From Isosphaera pallida ATCC 43644 (GTDB taxonomy: Bacteria > Planctomycetota > Planctomycetia > Isosphaerales > Isosphaeraceae): a stretch of DNA of 64,000 nucleotides. The stretch covers positions 2,480,001 through 2,544,000 of the forward strand of contig NC_014962.1 of the NCBI RefSeq assembly GCF_000186345.1, written 5' to 3'. Made by a program: the position numbers and the translations under genes. The notes under the pieces were generated by a model. The model worked only from the letters and a program-made list of their open reading frames with translations. It was not told the origin of the DNA and made no database searches. Below, piece by piece: positions 1 through 10,600 of the stretch (position 1 is the first letter of the stretch; each line of letters opens with the position of its first letter).

Positions 1-318
1 GCCGAGTTCGCCGCGTTGCCATCCCGCAAAGTCACCCTCGACGTGGTGACCCGAGCCGACGCTGCCGCCGACTTCGGCGGCAACCTCGACGCCGTCCCCA
101 AATACGCCCTCACCGTGGGCCCTCGGGTGATCCTGGCGGCCCGGAGGATCGTCATGGTCGCCCTTGGTTCCTCCAAGGCCCGCATCGTGGCCCGTGCCCT
201 AACCGAAGACCCCACGACCGAAGTCCCTGCCTCGCTGCTGCAACTGCCCGAAGTCGCCCCCCGGGTCACTTGGATCCTCGACCCCGACGCCGCCTCGCTG
301 CTGCCGGACTTGACTTGA
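1..318 (+). CDS. nagB: Glucosamine-6-phosphate deaminase-like protein, C-terminal part (cut by window start)
   Basis: The reading frame is open from base 1 and ends at TGA 316-318, so only about the last 105 residues are present. They carry the features of the NagB/6-phosphogluconolactonase sugar-phosphate isomerase fold: the ALTVG stretch, a hydrophobic strand, the GSSKA motif, then DPTTEVPASLLQ and a final ILDPDAA segment. In the family these form the C-terminal half of the active-site domain. The enzyme converts glucosamine-6-phosphate to fructose-6-phosphate and ammonia in the cytosol. The N-terminal catalytic region lies outside the window, so deaminase rather than another family member is an inference from the C-terminal motifs. 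Confidence 0.75.
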   Translation, partial: AEFAALPSRKVTLDVVTRADAAADFGGNLDAVPKYALTVGPRVILAARRIVMVALGSSKARIVARALTEDPTTEVPASLLQLPEVAPRVTWILDPDAASLLPDLT

Positions 319-838
319 CGAGACGCGATCTGAACTCGCAACCTCATGCCGGCTTCAACAGCCACCTGGCCATGATTGGGCGTGAGATGTTCACTAACTA
401 ACGGGTTTTCCCATTCCGATCAACATGGTTGAGGTGCCGCTTAGTCGCGGATTCGTCCCCGAAACAAAGAGCGATCGACCAAGCGCAAGCACACAGCGTA
501 ACCTACCTGGGCAGAGCCTTGGCTGCTCTTCCCAAGTGCGAGCATCTCATTGTCATCAGTCATCACCAACGAGCAAAGTCACGACACGGTGCCCAATCGA
601 GACGGCTCCCTCATCAATGTGACCAACGCCCGGAACGGTGTGGGCTATGGGACGTGGATCGACCTCAACGGCGGATCGGACAAAGTGATGGATGACATCG
701 TTGCGTTGGAAGCCGCCAGGGAAGAGGCGGTGGCGGTGGTCTCCTCTCCATCGCGCGCTCAATGAGCTTAGAGGGGCGGGGGCGAAGTGGGTCTTGTGAA
801 TGCTTCGGAGCAATTGACAGACGTCATTTGGATTAAAG
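319..838. other. Intergenic region without a convincing gene
   Basis: About 520 bases between the nagB-like stop codon and the 3' end of the tmRNA gene. Short open frames exist on both strands, but none has a ribosome-binding site with recognisable protein content. No strong hairpin was found. Confidence 0.5.
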
Positions 839-1223
839 TGGAGGCGGCGGGAATTGCACCCGCGTCCCGAAATGCATTAAGGAGGGCCTCTACGCGCGTA
901 GCCAACCTTTGAGTTTTCGTCGCTTTTTCCCCGATTGGCGGGGGTCCAAGCGCTTAGCCCGTCGTGACGTTTAACTCGTGCCGCAACAGGCGGTTAGGCA
1001 CGAGCGATCCCGCATTGGCGAGCACCGGACAAACCCAGCGGGAGGAGGGTTCGTCACGGAGCCGTCTGCAACCGCGATCAAGCGGGGCCGCGATTAGGCG
1101 GCGAGACGGAGAGAGCTGTTGCTCTCGGCAGTTCATTTTTGATCGGCTTTTTACGAGGCCAGCCGACCAACCTCGGCGCGCCACCTCTCCTCTCAGTCAT
1201 CCGGTCGATCCTAGTTCGCCCCC
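839..1223 (-). ncRNA. ssrA: Transfer-messenger RNA (tmRNA)
   Basis: Read on the minus strand, the RNA starts with GGGGGCG at 1223 and ends with a T-arm (GCGGG-TGCAATT-CCCGC) followed by CGCCTCC and a discriminator A at 839. The ends pair as a 7-bp acceptor stem with G-U at the third pair, which is the alanine identity signal. The CCA end is not encoded. Within the RNA a resume codon GCC at 1129-1127 opens the tag frame AESNSSLRLAA, closed by TAA at 1096-1094. A tag ending in LAA is typical of ClpXP-type degradation tags. tmRNA rescues stalled ribosomes together with SmpB. The length of 385 nt is usual for a one-piece tmRNA. Pseudoknots were not folded. Confidence 0.93.
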
Positions 1224-1796
1224 AATTGTCAAAGAGCCGACGACAAGTCGTCGCGTATCGTGTCGTAAGGAAGACAGTTCACCGCATCGACTGGAGAGTG
1301 TTGCGGGAGTGTGTCCTCAGCAGATTATTCGCAGCGTGGGTGTCCATCTTCAAGAGGAGCGTCGAGATTTTCTTCCCGCGCCCGATTGTGGAAACGAGGC
1401 CACGCTCCAGCGTTCCGACGCGGGGTGGCGATCTCTTGAGGAAAAAATTGGAAATCGTGGTTTACCAAATTGAAGGCTTGGGGTAGCTTGCCGCTCGCCT
1501 GGGAACGTGAGGTGGAAGGTGGGAACGGAATCACCCGTTGCCACGTCACGCCTCAATCGAGTGTTCCCGAATGCCGGTCGGTCCCACGGACCTGGGACGC
1601 TCGCGCCTTGAACCTGTTGGGGTGTCGAACCTGAACTTGAGCCGGTCACGTCTGGCCTCGCCGTGGACCCAAATCCGGCGAGGTCGCGGCGGAACTGGCA
1701 GCCAGGGTCTGACGCCCCATTCTAACCGGGCAAGGTGACGTTGACATGACATCCACGCGACCGGCCGAAGGCCATGCGATCAGGAGGATCATACCA
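1224..1796. other. Intergenic region upstream of tmRNA and the PEP-CTERM gene
   Basis: About 570 bases that should contain the divergent promoters of ssrA (minus) and the PEP-CTERM gene (plus). No clear -35/-10 pair or sigma-54 GG/GC element could be assigned by eye, and the short open frames look like chance. An AGGAGG at 1782-1787 is the ribosome-binding site of the next gene. Confidence 0.45.
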
Positions 1797-2480
1797 ATGA
1801 CGACCACCCCACGATGGGCTTTCGGGAGATGGGCCGCGGTTGCCACCGGCTGGACTCTGGCTCTAGGCAGTTTGGGACCGGCTTGGCCAATCTCGGCGCG
1901 GGGCGACGAGATCACCACCAATCTCGACAACCAAACGGTGGCGGAAACCCTGGCGAGCGACACTGGATTCACCTACGAAACCTTTGGTGAGTTCGGTTTT
2001 CATGGGATCGTTGGTCCCAACCTGGTGAACTTCAACAACACCGCCGCCACGACGTTGACTCCTCCCTCCGGAATGCTCAACCTAGGCGAGTTTCGCATTG
2101 GCACAGCCCGTTTGGGCGGCGAGGCGACTTACATGGACGCTCCCTTCAACGTGACGATCACGGGAGACGACCCCAATCAGATTCCAGTTCGGGTCTCGGG
2201 GGTTCTCAACGGTCGAATCACCCGCACCGGTACGAACTTAGTCGCCACCTTCCGCAGCATTGACCCCACCGAGATGCGAGTGGGCGACCTAACGGTGCCT
2301 CTGAGCCTGGAACGGACCAGCGTCCCTCTGGAAATCGGCTCCAACCCGCTCAAGGACGTGGTGCGACTCGGCTTGCCCCAGGAGATCGCGCCGGTGCCTG
2401 AACCAACCACCTTGGCCATTCTGATGGCCGCTGTCGTTGGCTACGGTTTGCGTCGTCGCCTGGTGTTGCGACGCTCCTAA
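1797..2480 (+). CDS. PEP-CTERM sorting-domain protein
   Basis: A 227-residue exported protein. An in-frame ATG lies upstream at 1746, but ATG 1797 is preferred because AGGAGG at 1782-1787 sits 9 bases before it. The N-terminus has a hydrophobic signal segment after a few Arg residues. The middle is rich in Asn, Thr and Gly (beta-type, no recognised enzyme motif). The C-terminus has VPEPTT, a hydrophobic helix and a final RRR/RR cluster, which is the PEP-CTERM signal. In known systems this signal is recognised and cleaved by an exosortase at the membrane, and the substrates are often extracellular matrix or surface proteins. No exosortase gene is in the window. The function of the mature domain is not recognised. 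Confidence 0.85.
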   Translation: MTTTPRWAFGRWAAVATGWTLALGSLGPAWPISARGDEITTNLDNQTVAETLASDTGFTYETFGEFGFHGIVGPNLVNFNNTAATTLTPPSGMLNLGEFRIGTARLGGEATYMDAPFNVTITGDDPNQIPVRVSGVLNGRITRTGTNLVATFRSIDPTEMRVGDLTVPLSLERTSVPLEIGSNPLKDVVRLGLPQEIAPVPEPTTLAILMAAVVGYGLRRRLVLRRS

Positions 2481-2663
2481 CTTGAGGATTCGCCCTGGCG
2501 AGACCTCCTTTCGTTGAGAGAATGATCTCAATTCCAGGGTTGGATTTGAACTTAGGTTCAGTTTGGAGCCCGGTTCACGTCGATCAAGGCGGCATTTGTG
2601 GATCGGGTTCCTTAGCTTGATCCCGATGCCGGTTTCCGATCGCCGATTTCCTCGGGACCATCG

Positions 2664-3635
2664 TCACGGACCCGGAACCTTGCGTTCCGGGTCCGTCTCC
2701 GCGCGGTTTGGCTTGTGGTTTAACCACGTCAGCAGATCCTCCCAAACGAAGGGGGGAGGAGCTTCCACTTCGATGGGTAGAATCGAACGAGGACGTTCCG
2801 GACGATCTTCGACAGCCCCCATGCCGCCTTGAATCATCCGACCTTCAGCCACCTTTTGGGCCCGCGCGAGCAGAGCGGCTGCGTGTTGGAGACGCCCGCG
2901 GCCGCGCTCGAAGCCGGCGTACTCGCGGAGCAGGATGGGCTCGTCGGGGCGGAGGCTCCGGGCCTTCTCAAAGCATTCGGCGGCCTGGCGTTCGTCCCCC
3001 TGGCGGCGCGCCCAGCGGGCGCGGAGCAGCCAAGGGGTGGCGCGGCGGGGATCAACAGCGATCGAGGCGTTCCAAGCGTGTTGGGCCGCGTCGAACTCGC
3101 CTCGTTCCAGCGCGGCTACGGCCTTGAGGTCGAGCAGAATCGGCTGGTGGTCGCACTGGGGATCTTCCAACCAAACCCCGGCCAAGTCGGACCGACCGTC
3201 AAGCAGGAGCAACTCGGCCCCCGCGCGAATCTGTTCCACATGCCGATCCCGCCAGATGGAATCGTTCGATAGCCTGCGCCACCAGGGGTCGGTGCCAACC
3301 AGGCGGACCACCCAGTCGCCAGGTCGTCCCAACACGTATCCGACCGCCAACGCCCACGAGGCCGACTCCGGTTCCAAAGGATCGGTTTGGAGGCGGCCCA
3401 GCAAATCAGCCAGCGCTTGGTTCCCGCGTCCAGCGTGCAACGCTTCGGCCAGACGCCGCCGATCGGCCTCGCTCCAGCCCGACCTGACTGGAGTTGCACT
3501 CGCAGCGGAGCCAGGGCGAACAGGGGTGGGATTGGCTCCGCCGCACCCGACCAGCGTCACGAGCAAACCCAGCGCAAGGACGCCTTGGACGAACCCCCGA
3601 CACACTCCCTCACGCTTGATGGCGACTTCAACCAC
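2664..3635 (-). CDS. TPR-repeat lipoprotein
   Basis: A predicted lipoprotein of about 323 residues. The frame stays open further upstream to 3947, but that would run into the divergent gene starting at 3744. A GTG at 3635 gives a good start: a short basic region, a hydrophobic stretch and the lipobox LVGC with Cys31. The C-terminal half has at least two tetratricopeptide-like units (alanine/leucine helix pairs around AALERGEFDAA and RRQGDERQAAECFEKA). TPRs are protein-interaction modules, so no enzymatic role is suggested. It is divergently transcribed from another TPR protein about 108 bases away, and the two may share a promoter region. The start codon is uncertain. Confidence 0.7.
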   Translation of the reverse strand: MVEVAIKREGVCRGFVQGVLALGLLVTLVGCGGANPTPVRPGSAASATPVRSGWSEADRRRLAEALHAGRGNQALADLLGRLQTDPLEPESASWALAVGYVLGRPGDWVVRLVGTDPWWRRLSNDSIWRDRHVEQIRAGAELLLLDGRSDLAGVWLEDPQCDHQPILLDLKAVAALERGEFDAAQHAWNASIAVDPRRATPWLLRARWARRQGDERQAAECFEKARSLRPDEPILLREYAGFERGRGRLQHAAALLARAQKVAEGRMIQGGMGAVEDRPERPRSILPIEVEAPPPFVWEDLLTWLNHKPNRAETDPERKVPGP

Positions 3636-3743
3636 CCTTGACGCCGCCCCAACCGCGGTTTGACAATGACACAACCCTGATTCCAACACGTCTGCCTTCC
3701 AAGACCGTCCCGCTCCGATTCCTCTCCTCCGATTCGAGTTTGA

Positions 3744-5093
3744 ATGATGACGCCTGACCTCCGCGACGTTTCGAACACCCCCGCGCCCGTCGGCACGAAG
3801 GGGGCGCGCCGCGGTCCGCTTCGTGTGTTGGCGGCCGTCCTCTATGTGGTGGTGTGCTTGGGTCTGCTGGGTTGGAACCTGCGGTGGTGGTGGGTTCATC
3901 AACGAGTCCTGCCGGAATTGACCAGTTTGGAGGCGCTTTTGCGGCACGGTCGCTACGCCGAGGCCGAGCCGGCTCTACGCGACTGGGTGGCCCGTTCGCC
4001 CCACGACGGTCGGGTGCGTATGATGCTGGCCCGCTGCCGAGCCGGCCGCGGCGACCTCGCCGGTTGCGCTGAGCAGCTGATCGCCGTGCCGGTCTGGTGG
4101 CCGGAGCGGATCGAAGCGGTGTATCGCGCTGGCGAAGCCCTCTATCAGCTGGGACGCGCTCGTGAGGCGGAAGCCGTCTGGCTCGAAGTGTTGAAGGATG
4201 ATCCACTTCACCCAAGTCCCCTGGACTATTTCAGCGACGCTGGTCTCAAGATCATCACCCTGCGGATTCTCCAGGAACGAATCGACGAGGCCAAGGAGCT
4301 GCTTGCCTTGGCCCTAAGCCGCGCTGATAACCCGGCCGACCGCACCACCCTTTTAGGAATGCGCATGAGGTTGGAATTTCAGCGCATCGACCCCAACGAA
4401 AAGATCACCACGTTAACCCCGTTCGTCGAGGCCGATCCCAACGATTGGGATTCCTGGCTCGGACTGGCGATCGCCTACGACGCCCGCGGCGATAACGCCC
4501 GCGCTCGTGAACTCTACGAACGCTGCCTCCACGGTCACCCCCGCCCGGATCGGGTCCGCCGGTTCCTCCTAGAAGGCCTGGTTCAACGCGAAGCCTGGGA
4601 TGAACTTCGAACCCGTCTCGAACCCCTTGATGTCTACCCCCCAAACCTCAACGAGGCCATCGAAGCGTCCGCCCGCGGCCGTCTGGCTTTGCAAGACGGC
4701 CGCGACGATCTCGCCGAGGCCATGTTCCGCCGGGCGATCGAACTCGATCCCCGCGACGCCGAAAGCCACTACCGTCTCGGCTTGCTTCTCAAACGTCGAG
4801 GAACCCTCCAAGACGCGCTGGGGTTCATCCGACGTTCTCAAGAGATCAACGACGCCCGGTCGGAACTTGATCAAGCCTACAACGAGTTCGCCTTCGCCGT
4901 AGCTGAGACCCAACGCGACCTCCCCAACCGCCCCGATCTGATCCGCCGAATGATCCAGGCTTGCCGAATCCTCCAATTTGACCAGGAAGCGGACGCTTGG
5001 CGCGATCTGCTTGGACCAGAACCGGCCCCAGCTTGGAGGATTTTTGACTCCGAACCGTCCCAAGTCTCCAACAAGCCCGTGATCTCATCCTAG
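3744..5093 (+). CDS. Membrane-anchored tetratricopeptide-repeat protein
   Basis: A 449-residue protein with a single N-terminal transmembrane helix near residues 28-48, so the bulk is probably extracytoplasmic. The rest is made of consecutive TPR units, for example around YAEAEPALRDWV, RARELYERCLHG and DLAEAMFRRAIELDPRDAESHYRLGLLLK. The last pattern is a canonical TPR. Such proteins are scaffolds for complexes; the partner is unknown. Two adjacent ATGs (3744, 3747) are possible starts and neither has a strong Shine-Dalgarno sequence. The divergent neighbour is also a TPR protein, which suggests a shared process. Confidence 0.8.
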   Translation: MMTPDLRDVSNTPAPVGTKGARRGPLRVLAAVLYVVVCLGLLGWNLRWWWVHQRVLPELTSLEALLRHGRYAEAEPALRDWVARSPHDGRVRMMLARCRAGRGDLAGCAEQLIAVPVWWPERIEAVYRAGEALYQLGRAREAEAVWLEVLKDDPLHPSPLDYFSDAGLKIITLRILQERIDEAKELLALALSRADNPADRTTLLGMRMRLEFQRIDPNEKITTLTPFVEADPNDWDSWLGLAIAYDARGDNARARELYERCLHGHPRPDRVRRFLLEGLVQREAWDELRTRLEPLDVYPPNLNEAIEASARGRLALQDGRDDLAEAMFRRAIELDPRDAESHYRLGLLLKRRGTLQDALGFIRRSQEINDARSELDQAYNEFAFAVAETQRDLPNRPDLIRRMIQACRILQFDQEADAWRDLLGPEPAPAWRIFDSEPSQVSNKPVISS

Positions 5094-5478
5094 GGTTTTC
5101 GAGGGACGTGGGAAGCGCAGGTGGTGCACGCCACCACCGCGACACATGCTCACTCGGCCCCAACCCCTGTTGCCCAACCTCGGATCATGGATCCGTCGCG
5201 CCGGCCCGTCCCATCCGCGTCTCTCCTCTTGGTCTTCGAAGCGCCTTGGACTCGCGGCTCTCCTCTCCTGCAGGATGCAACCGCGTGATTCCCAAGGGAT
5301 CAGCTCCAACCTTCACGGACAACTCGGAGTGATCTCACGTCATTTTCCGGCGAGGGGTAACCCCGATTGAAAACCGAACCGAACCAGGTTAAGGTGGGCG
5401 AGGGATGGAAATACATGTCGGACAAAGGTTAGGGAAAACCAACCGCCCATTTCGCAATGATCTCTGAGGCGTACGCGC
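5094..5478. other. Intergenic region, no gene seen
   Basis: About 385 bases between the TPR protein and the roadblock protein. It should contain the promoter of the roadblock gene. No conserved RNA or repeat was recognised. Confidence 0.45.
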
Positions 5479-5883
5479 ATGTCACTCGACAAAGGTTTAC
5501 AAAAGGTCATGAGCGAGGTTCCAGGCTGCATTGCCTGCGGCTACGTGGACATGGTCAGCGGGATGAATCTCGGGGTGAAGACTGTCGAGTCACACCCCGC
5601 CGAAGTCATCGAACTGGTCGCCGCTGCGACTGCCGAGATGTTCCAGGGCCAAACCATCAGCATGATTGAGCGCCTCTTCAAGAAGGCGCGTGGGGTCAAG
5701 GACGATGGCAGTCACTTCATCAATGAGATTATCTTCACCAGCGGCAATTTGATCCACGTGATGCTTCGGGGCAAAAAGCACACGGAACACGCCTTGGTGG
5801 TGGTTTGTCCCACCTCGACCAACCTTGGCATGGCCTTGTCCAAGGCGCGGCTGGTGTTGGAATCGGTTGAAAACTCGCTCTAA
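5479..5883 (+). CDS. Roadblock/LC7-like protein
   Basis: A 134-residue soluble protein without a signal sequence. The pattern MSLDKGLQKVMSEVPGCIACGYVD, the central amphipathic helix (AEVIELVAAATAEMF), a strand reading NLIHVMLRG and a final HALVVVCPTSTNLGMALSKAR agree with the roadblock/LC7 (MglB-like) fold. Such proteins are often dimers that regulate small Ras-like GTPases in bacteria, controlling polarity or motility. No small GTPase gene is next to it, so the partner must lie elsewhere. It is monocistronic here, followed by a strong hairpin terminator. Confidence 0.72.
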   Translation: MSLDKGLQKVMSEVPGCIACGYVDMVSGMNLGVKTVESHPAEVIELVAAATAEMFQGQTISMIERLFKKARGVKDDGSHFINEIIFTSGNLIHVMLRGKKHTEHALVVVCPTSTNLGMALSKARLVLESVENSL

Positions 5884-5967
5884 TCCAAAACCCGCGACCA
5901 AGAAGGGCGGGCTTCCCCGCGACCACAAGGGCTTTGGTTCAACAAGAACCGCGTATGCCAACGAGCC

Positions 5968-6007
5968 GGGATCAAGCGGCAACTCTGCAGTTGCCGCTTG
6001 ATCCCGT
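5968..6007. terminator. Perfect 18-bp stem-loop between convergent genes
   Basis: Arms 5968-5985 and 5990-6007 are exact reverse complements with a four-base loop CTGC, followed on the plus strand by TTAGTTTC. It lies between the convergent roadblock and DUF1501 genes, as expected for a bidirectional terminator. Confidence 0.8.
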
Positions 6008-6056
6008 TAGTTTCAGTTCACACCTTGCAGGACTCGCCGACATGAACCACTGTCGG

Positions 6057-7565
6057 TCAGGCCAGAATGGGTTTGATGACCTCGCCGTGAACGTCAGTGA
6101 GACGAAAATCCCGACCCTGAAACCGATAGGTCAGTCGCGTGTGATCAATGCCTAACTGATGGAGGATGGTGGCGTTGATATCGTGGATGTGGACCGGGTT
6201 TTCAGTGATGTTGTAGCAAAAATCGTCGGTCGCGCCGAAGGTGATCCCCGGCTTGATTCCACCGCCGGCCATCCAGATTGTGAAGCAACGCGGATGATGG
6301 TCACGCCCGTAGTTGTCCTTGGTAAGGGTGCCTTGGCAATAGATCGTGCGGCCGAACTCGCCGCCCCAGATCACCAGCGTGTCCTCCAGCAACCCGCGCC
6401 GCTTGAGGTCGGTCACCAATCCGTAGCAACCGTGGTCGATATCTTTGCACGACATCGCCAGACCTTTGGGCAGCCCACCGTGGTGATCCCAATCACGCAT
6501 GAAAATCTGAATAAAATTGACCCCGCGCTCCGCCAGACGCCGTGCTAAGAGGCAATTGTAAGAGAAGGTGCCGGGAATCTTTGATTCGGGACCGTAAAGT
6601 GCCAGAGTTTCCTCGGTTTCGCCCGAGAGGTCGGCGAACTCGGGGACCGAGCTTTGCATTCGGAAGGCCATTTCGTACTGAGCGATTCGAGCGAGGGTCT
6701 CGGCGTCGCCGTGATGGTGGTGGCTCTGCTGATTGAGCGCGGCCAGGCCATCGAGCATTGTCCGGCGGGTCGAGACGTCCACTCCGTCGGGGTTGGAGAG
6801 ATACAGCACCGGGTCGCCTTCGGAGCGAAGACTGACGCCTTGGTGCTGGCTGGGCAGAAATCCTGCGCCCCACAAGCGTGCATACAGCGCTTGGGTTGAA
6901 GCCTTGCTGCTCCAAGAGGAGTGTAGGACCACAAACTCGGGCAGGTTGCGGTTCGAGGTGCCTAAACCATATGACAACCAGGCTCCCAGACTGGGCCGTC
7001 CTGGAATTTGGCTTCCGGTCAAAATGTAGGTAATCGCTGGGTCGTGGTTGATCGCTTCGGTGTGGACGCTGCGAATCACGCAGAGATCGTCGGCCAGCTT
7101 GGAGGTCCAGGGCAGCAATTCGCTGAACCAGGTTCCAGCTTGACCGTGACGCGCAAACTTGAAGATCGAGGGAGCGATCGGAAACCGCTTCTGGCCTGAG
7201 GTCATCGTGGTGATGCGCTGACCCATTCGCACCGAGTCAGGCAAGTCTTTATCGAAATACTCGGCCATCTTGGGTTTGGGGTCGAACAGATCCATTTGCG
7301 AAGGACCGCCCGACATAAACAGATAAATCACCCGTTTGGCTTTAGGAGGGAAGTGCAGGCGAGGAAGGGCTCCTGGCTCAGCGCCACCTACCACCGAGCC
7401 GCGTGGGGTGGCGTCGCCCGCACTCGTTGCGCTTGAGGCCAACGCTCCCAAACCCTCGTGCTGGACGATCGACGCCAACGCGATCCCGCCCAATCCCAAC
7501 CGGCCCGCCTGGCCCAGGAATTGACGCCGGGTTTGATTTAAGGCTTGTTCCGCCCAGGGGGTCAT
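6057..7565 (-). CDS. DUF1501 family exported protein (copy A)
   Basis: A 502-residue protein of the planctomycete DUF1501 family (sulfatase/alkaline-phosphatase-like fold, function not established). ATG 7565 is preferred to an upstream TTG because GAGAGGAGAG lies 7 bases before it. The N-terminus has a twin-arginine signal ([18 protein letters not shown] at 13-14). Family features include [18 protein letters not shown] near the start of the mature domain, [18 protein letters not shown] in the middle, and [10 protein letters not shown] and GRDHHP in the C-terminal half. It lies directly downstream of the PSD1 cytochrome protein (about 107 bases apart, same strand), the usual pairing of these two families in planctomycetes. 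The pair is thought to act in extracytoplasmic breakdown of complex organic matter; that role is an inference. Confidence 0.9.
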   Translation of the reverse strand: MTPWAEQALNQTRRQFLGQAGRLGLGGIALASIVQHEGLGALASSATSAGDATPRGSVVGGAEPGALPRLHFPPKAKRVIYLFMSGGPSQMDLFDPKPKMAEYFDKDLPDSVRMGQRITTMTSGQKRFPIAPSIFKFARHGQAGTWFSELLPWTSKLADDLCVIRSVHTEAINHDPAITYILTGSQIPGRPSLGAWLSYGLGTSNRNLPEFVVLHSSWSSKASTQALYARLWGAGFLPSQHQGVSLRSEGDPVLYLSNPDGVDVSTRRTMLDGLAALNQQSHHHHGDAETLARIAQYEMAFRMQSSVPEFADLSGETEETLALYGPESKIPGTFSYNCLLARRLAERGVNFIQIFMRDWDHHGGLPKGLAMSCKDIDHGCYGLVTDLKRRGLLEDTLVIWGGEFGRTIYCQGTLTKDNYGRDHHPRCFTIWMAGGGIKPGITFGATDDFCYNITENPVHIHDINATILHQLGIDHTRLTYRFQGRDFRLTDVHGEVIKPILA

Positions 7566-7672
7566 CGTTTTCTCTCCTCTCAAATATTGGTGGAGACGGC
7601 CGCCTCCAAAGCCTTCGCTTGCTCAGGCGTGAAGTTGAAATCCGACGAGTCGGCGTTGGAAACGACGACACC

Positions 7673-10600
7673 TCAAGGCCGGGTGAGGGCTTCGTCGAGA
7701 TTGAGCAGGAGGTTGCAAATCATGGTCCAGGCCGCGTGTTCGACCGGGTCGAAATGCTCGACCGCGGGGGCTTCGCCTATCTTGACCAGACGACGGGCCT
7801 GCTCGACGTGAGCGGCGTAGTGGTGCCGGTGGGTGGACAGTTGAGTCTGGAGGATGGCCAGTTCGTTGGTCGTGGGTTCGCGTCCCACCACGAGGCGGAA
7901 GCCCCAAACCAAGCGAGACTCGTCAGCAGAGGCAGGGCTGAGGGCCGTCGGGGAGTAGGCCGCGGCCGGGTCGAGCAGCCTGGCGGCCATGACGCGGGCG
8001 GCTTCGACAAACTGGATGTCGTTCATCAACGCCAAGGCTTGCAGCGGGGTGTTGGTACGAGGACGACGCACCACGCACGACTCACGGGTGGGGGCGTCAA
8101 AGAGTTGGAGCATCGGTGGGGGCGAGGTGCGTTTCCAGAACGTGTACAGGCTGCGACGATACAACGCCTCGCCGTGATCCTGAACGAATTTGGCGGTGTT
8201 GCTGCTGGTGAACCCGACGGCTTCCCACAGGCCGCTGGGTTGATACGGTTTGACGCTCTTGCCGCCGATTCGCTCGACTAGCAGACCCGAAACCAGCAAC
8301 GCTTGGTCGCGGATCACTTCGCCGTCCAACCGGAACCGCGGCGCCCGGCTCAGCCAGCGGTTGGATGGATCCAGCTCCAACCGCGATGGGTCGATCACCG
8401 AGGATTGTCGATAGGTCGCCGAGCTGACGATCAATTTGAGCAGGTGACGCACATTCCAGCCCGATTCAACAAACTCAACAGCTAACCAGTCGAGCAAGTC
8501 GGGGTGGCTGGGACGATCGCCTTGCACGCCGAAATCTTCGGTGGTCTTAACCAAACCAACGCCAAAGCACTGTTGCCAGAAGCGGTTGACGGTGACGCGG
8601 GAGGTGAGAGGGTGGTCAGGTCGGGTCAACCAAAGGGCCAGTCCCAGGCGGTTGGGCGGGGCGTCCGGGGGCAAGGGTGGCAACCAGGAGGGAACCCCAG
8701 GTTGAACCGGCTCGGTGGGCCGGTCGTATTGACCACGCTCCATCACATACGCCTGGCGGCGCTCCGCACGTTCCTGACTGATTAACGTGGCGGGAATCGC
8801 CGCGTCGGCGGCTTCAAACGCCGACCGGGCCTGGTCGCGCTCGGATTGGACCGCGGCGAGGGCCGCTTGAGTGAGCGGATGGACCTTTGCCAAAAAGTGC
8901 ATTCGAATCGTCGCGCGTTGGGAGTCGTCCCGTTTTTCCGGCTCGACCGCCAGCGCCTGTTTAACAGGGTTGGGCAGATCGGCGGAGGGGCGTCGCCGTT
9001 CCCGTTCCGACCACAACGCCAGCGACTCGCGGACCTGGGGACCCTGAGGCAATCCCGAGACAATGCCGGCGGCATCCCAGTAAACCGTCCCATCGTGCTG
9101 GGTGAAGGCCCAACCATCGACCACCATGCCGGGGGTCAATCCAACCTGGGCGGCGTCCACTTCGAGTCGAACCCACTTTCCGGGAGGAGGCAGGGGACCC
9201 ATTGGTCGGTTGGCGGGGGTATTGATTTCTCCAAAGGGGATGAGATTCTCACCCCAGTGGACGCGATGATTCCAATTTCCTTGGGCGTGGAATTGGAGCA
9301 TGATGGCCTTAGGTGGGTTTTGGGGGTCGATCCAGACGTAGGCAAAGAGTCGGTCCCCCTCGTCGATGGTCAGGCCAAACGCGGCGTCGGTGAAATAATG
9401 TTGGTCGAGACCCTGGGCAGTGCGGGTGTGGGCCCGTTGGCCCAGGAAGACCGGTCCCTGATCCTTGGTGATGAAGGTCCAGGGTTGGGTGCCGTTGGCG
9501 GTGGGCTTGGCACCGTCGGGCAGGTCGTCGTCAATCCAGACCTGATAACGCGGCAGCCCATTGGTCAATTCGGCCAGTTGCGTCGGGCCAACCGGGTCGC
9601 GGTAGGGGAGGGTGGCGAGCGCCTGGTTGAACGCGGCCTCGGCCTTCTCCCAACGGTCGCGGGCCTCGGCCAATGCTCGTTCCTGTTCGGGAGTGGGCAC
9701 CTTGATCGACGGCGGCGGCAACAAAGCGTTGCCATCCATCGCGGCATCGGCCATGTTGTAGAAGAAAGCGTAAAGTTGATAGAACTCTTTTTGAGTCAGC
9801 GGATCATATTTGTGGTCGTGACAAACCGCGCATCCGGCGGTCAGACCTAGAAAGACCGTCCCAACCGTCTCGGCTCGATCGACCGCGTAGCGGAAATCGA
9901 ATTCCGCGTCGATAGCTCCACCCTCACTGGTGGTGACGTTGCAGCGGTTGAAGCCGCTGGCCACTTTCTGACTGACCGTCGCGTTGGGCAGCAAATCCCC
10001 CGCCAATTGCTCGATCACAAATTGGTTGAACGGCAGATTTTTGCGGTACGCCTCGATGACCCAATCCCGATACGGCCAAATCGACCGTTCGTTGTCGAGG
10101 TGAAGGCCGTGGGTGTCGCCGTAGCGGGCCGCATCCAACCACAACCGCGCTTGGTGTTCAGCGTGTCGGGGCGACTCGAGAAGACGATCCACCAGCTTGT
10201 CGTAGGCTGCTGGATCACGGGCCGTTTCGGCCACGAAGGCGTCGATTTCGTCGGGCGTGGGTGGCAGGCCAGTCAGGTCGAGGGTGACGCGACGGATCAA
10301 GGTGACCGGATCGGCAACGGGATTGGGGACCAGTCCTTCGCGTTGCAGACGGTCGCGGATGAAGGCGTCGATGGGGTTGCGGATGGGTTCGGCGTGGTCG
10401 CCGGGGATGGGCTTGATTGAGGGGGGCGTGGGTCGTCGCGGTGGCAGGAAGGCCCAATGTTCGGTCCAGGGCGCGCCTTGTTGAATCCAGGCGGTGAGTA
10501 TTTGGATCTGGTCGGGGGTGAGTTGGTTGGGTGCCTCGGGCGGGGGCATTTTGCCGGGGTCGTCCGGCTCGGCGGTGATTCGCAGGAGGAGTTCGGACTC

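Noticed and set aside
550-765. Possible small gene between nagB and tmRNA
   Set aside because: No ribosome-binding site, no known motif, and competing frames on the other strand look equally random.
7403-9850. Long open frames on the plus strand opposite the DUF1501-A and PSD1 genes
   Set aside because: They are antisense shadows caused by high GC at third codon positions. The minus-strand proteins have clear domains and ribosome-binding sites.
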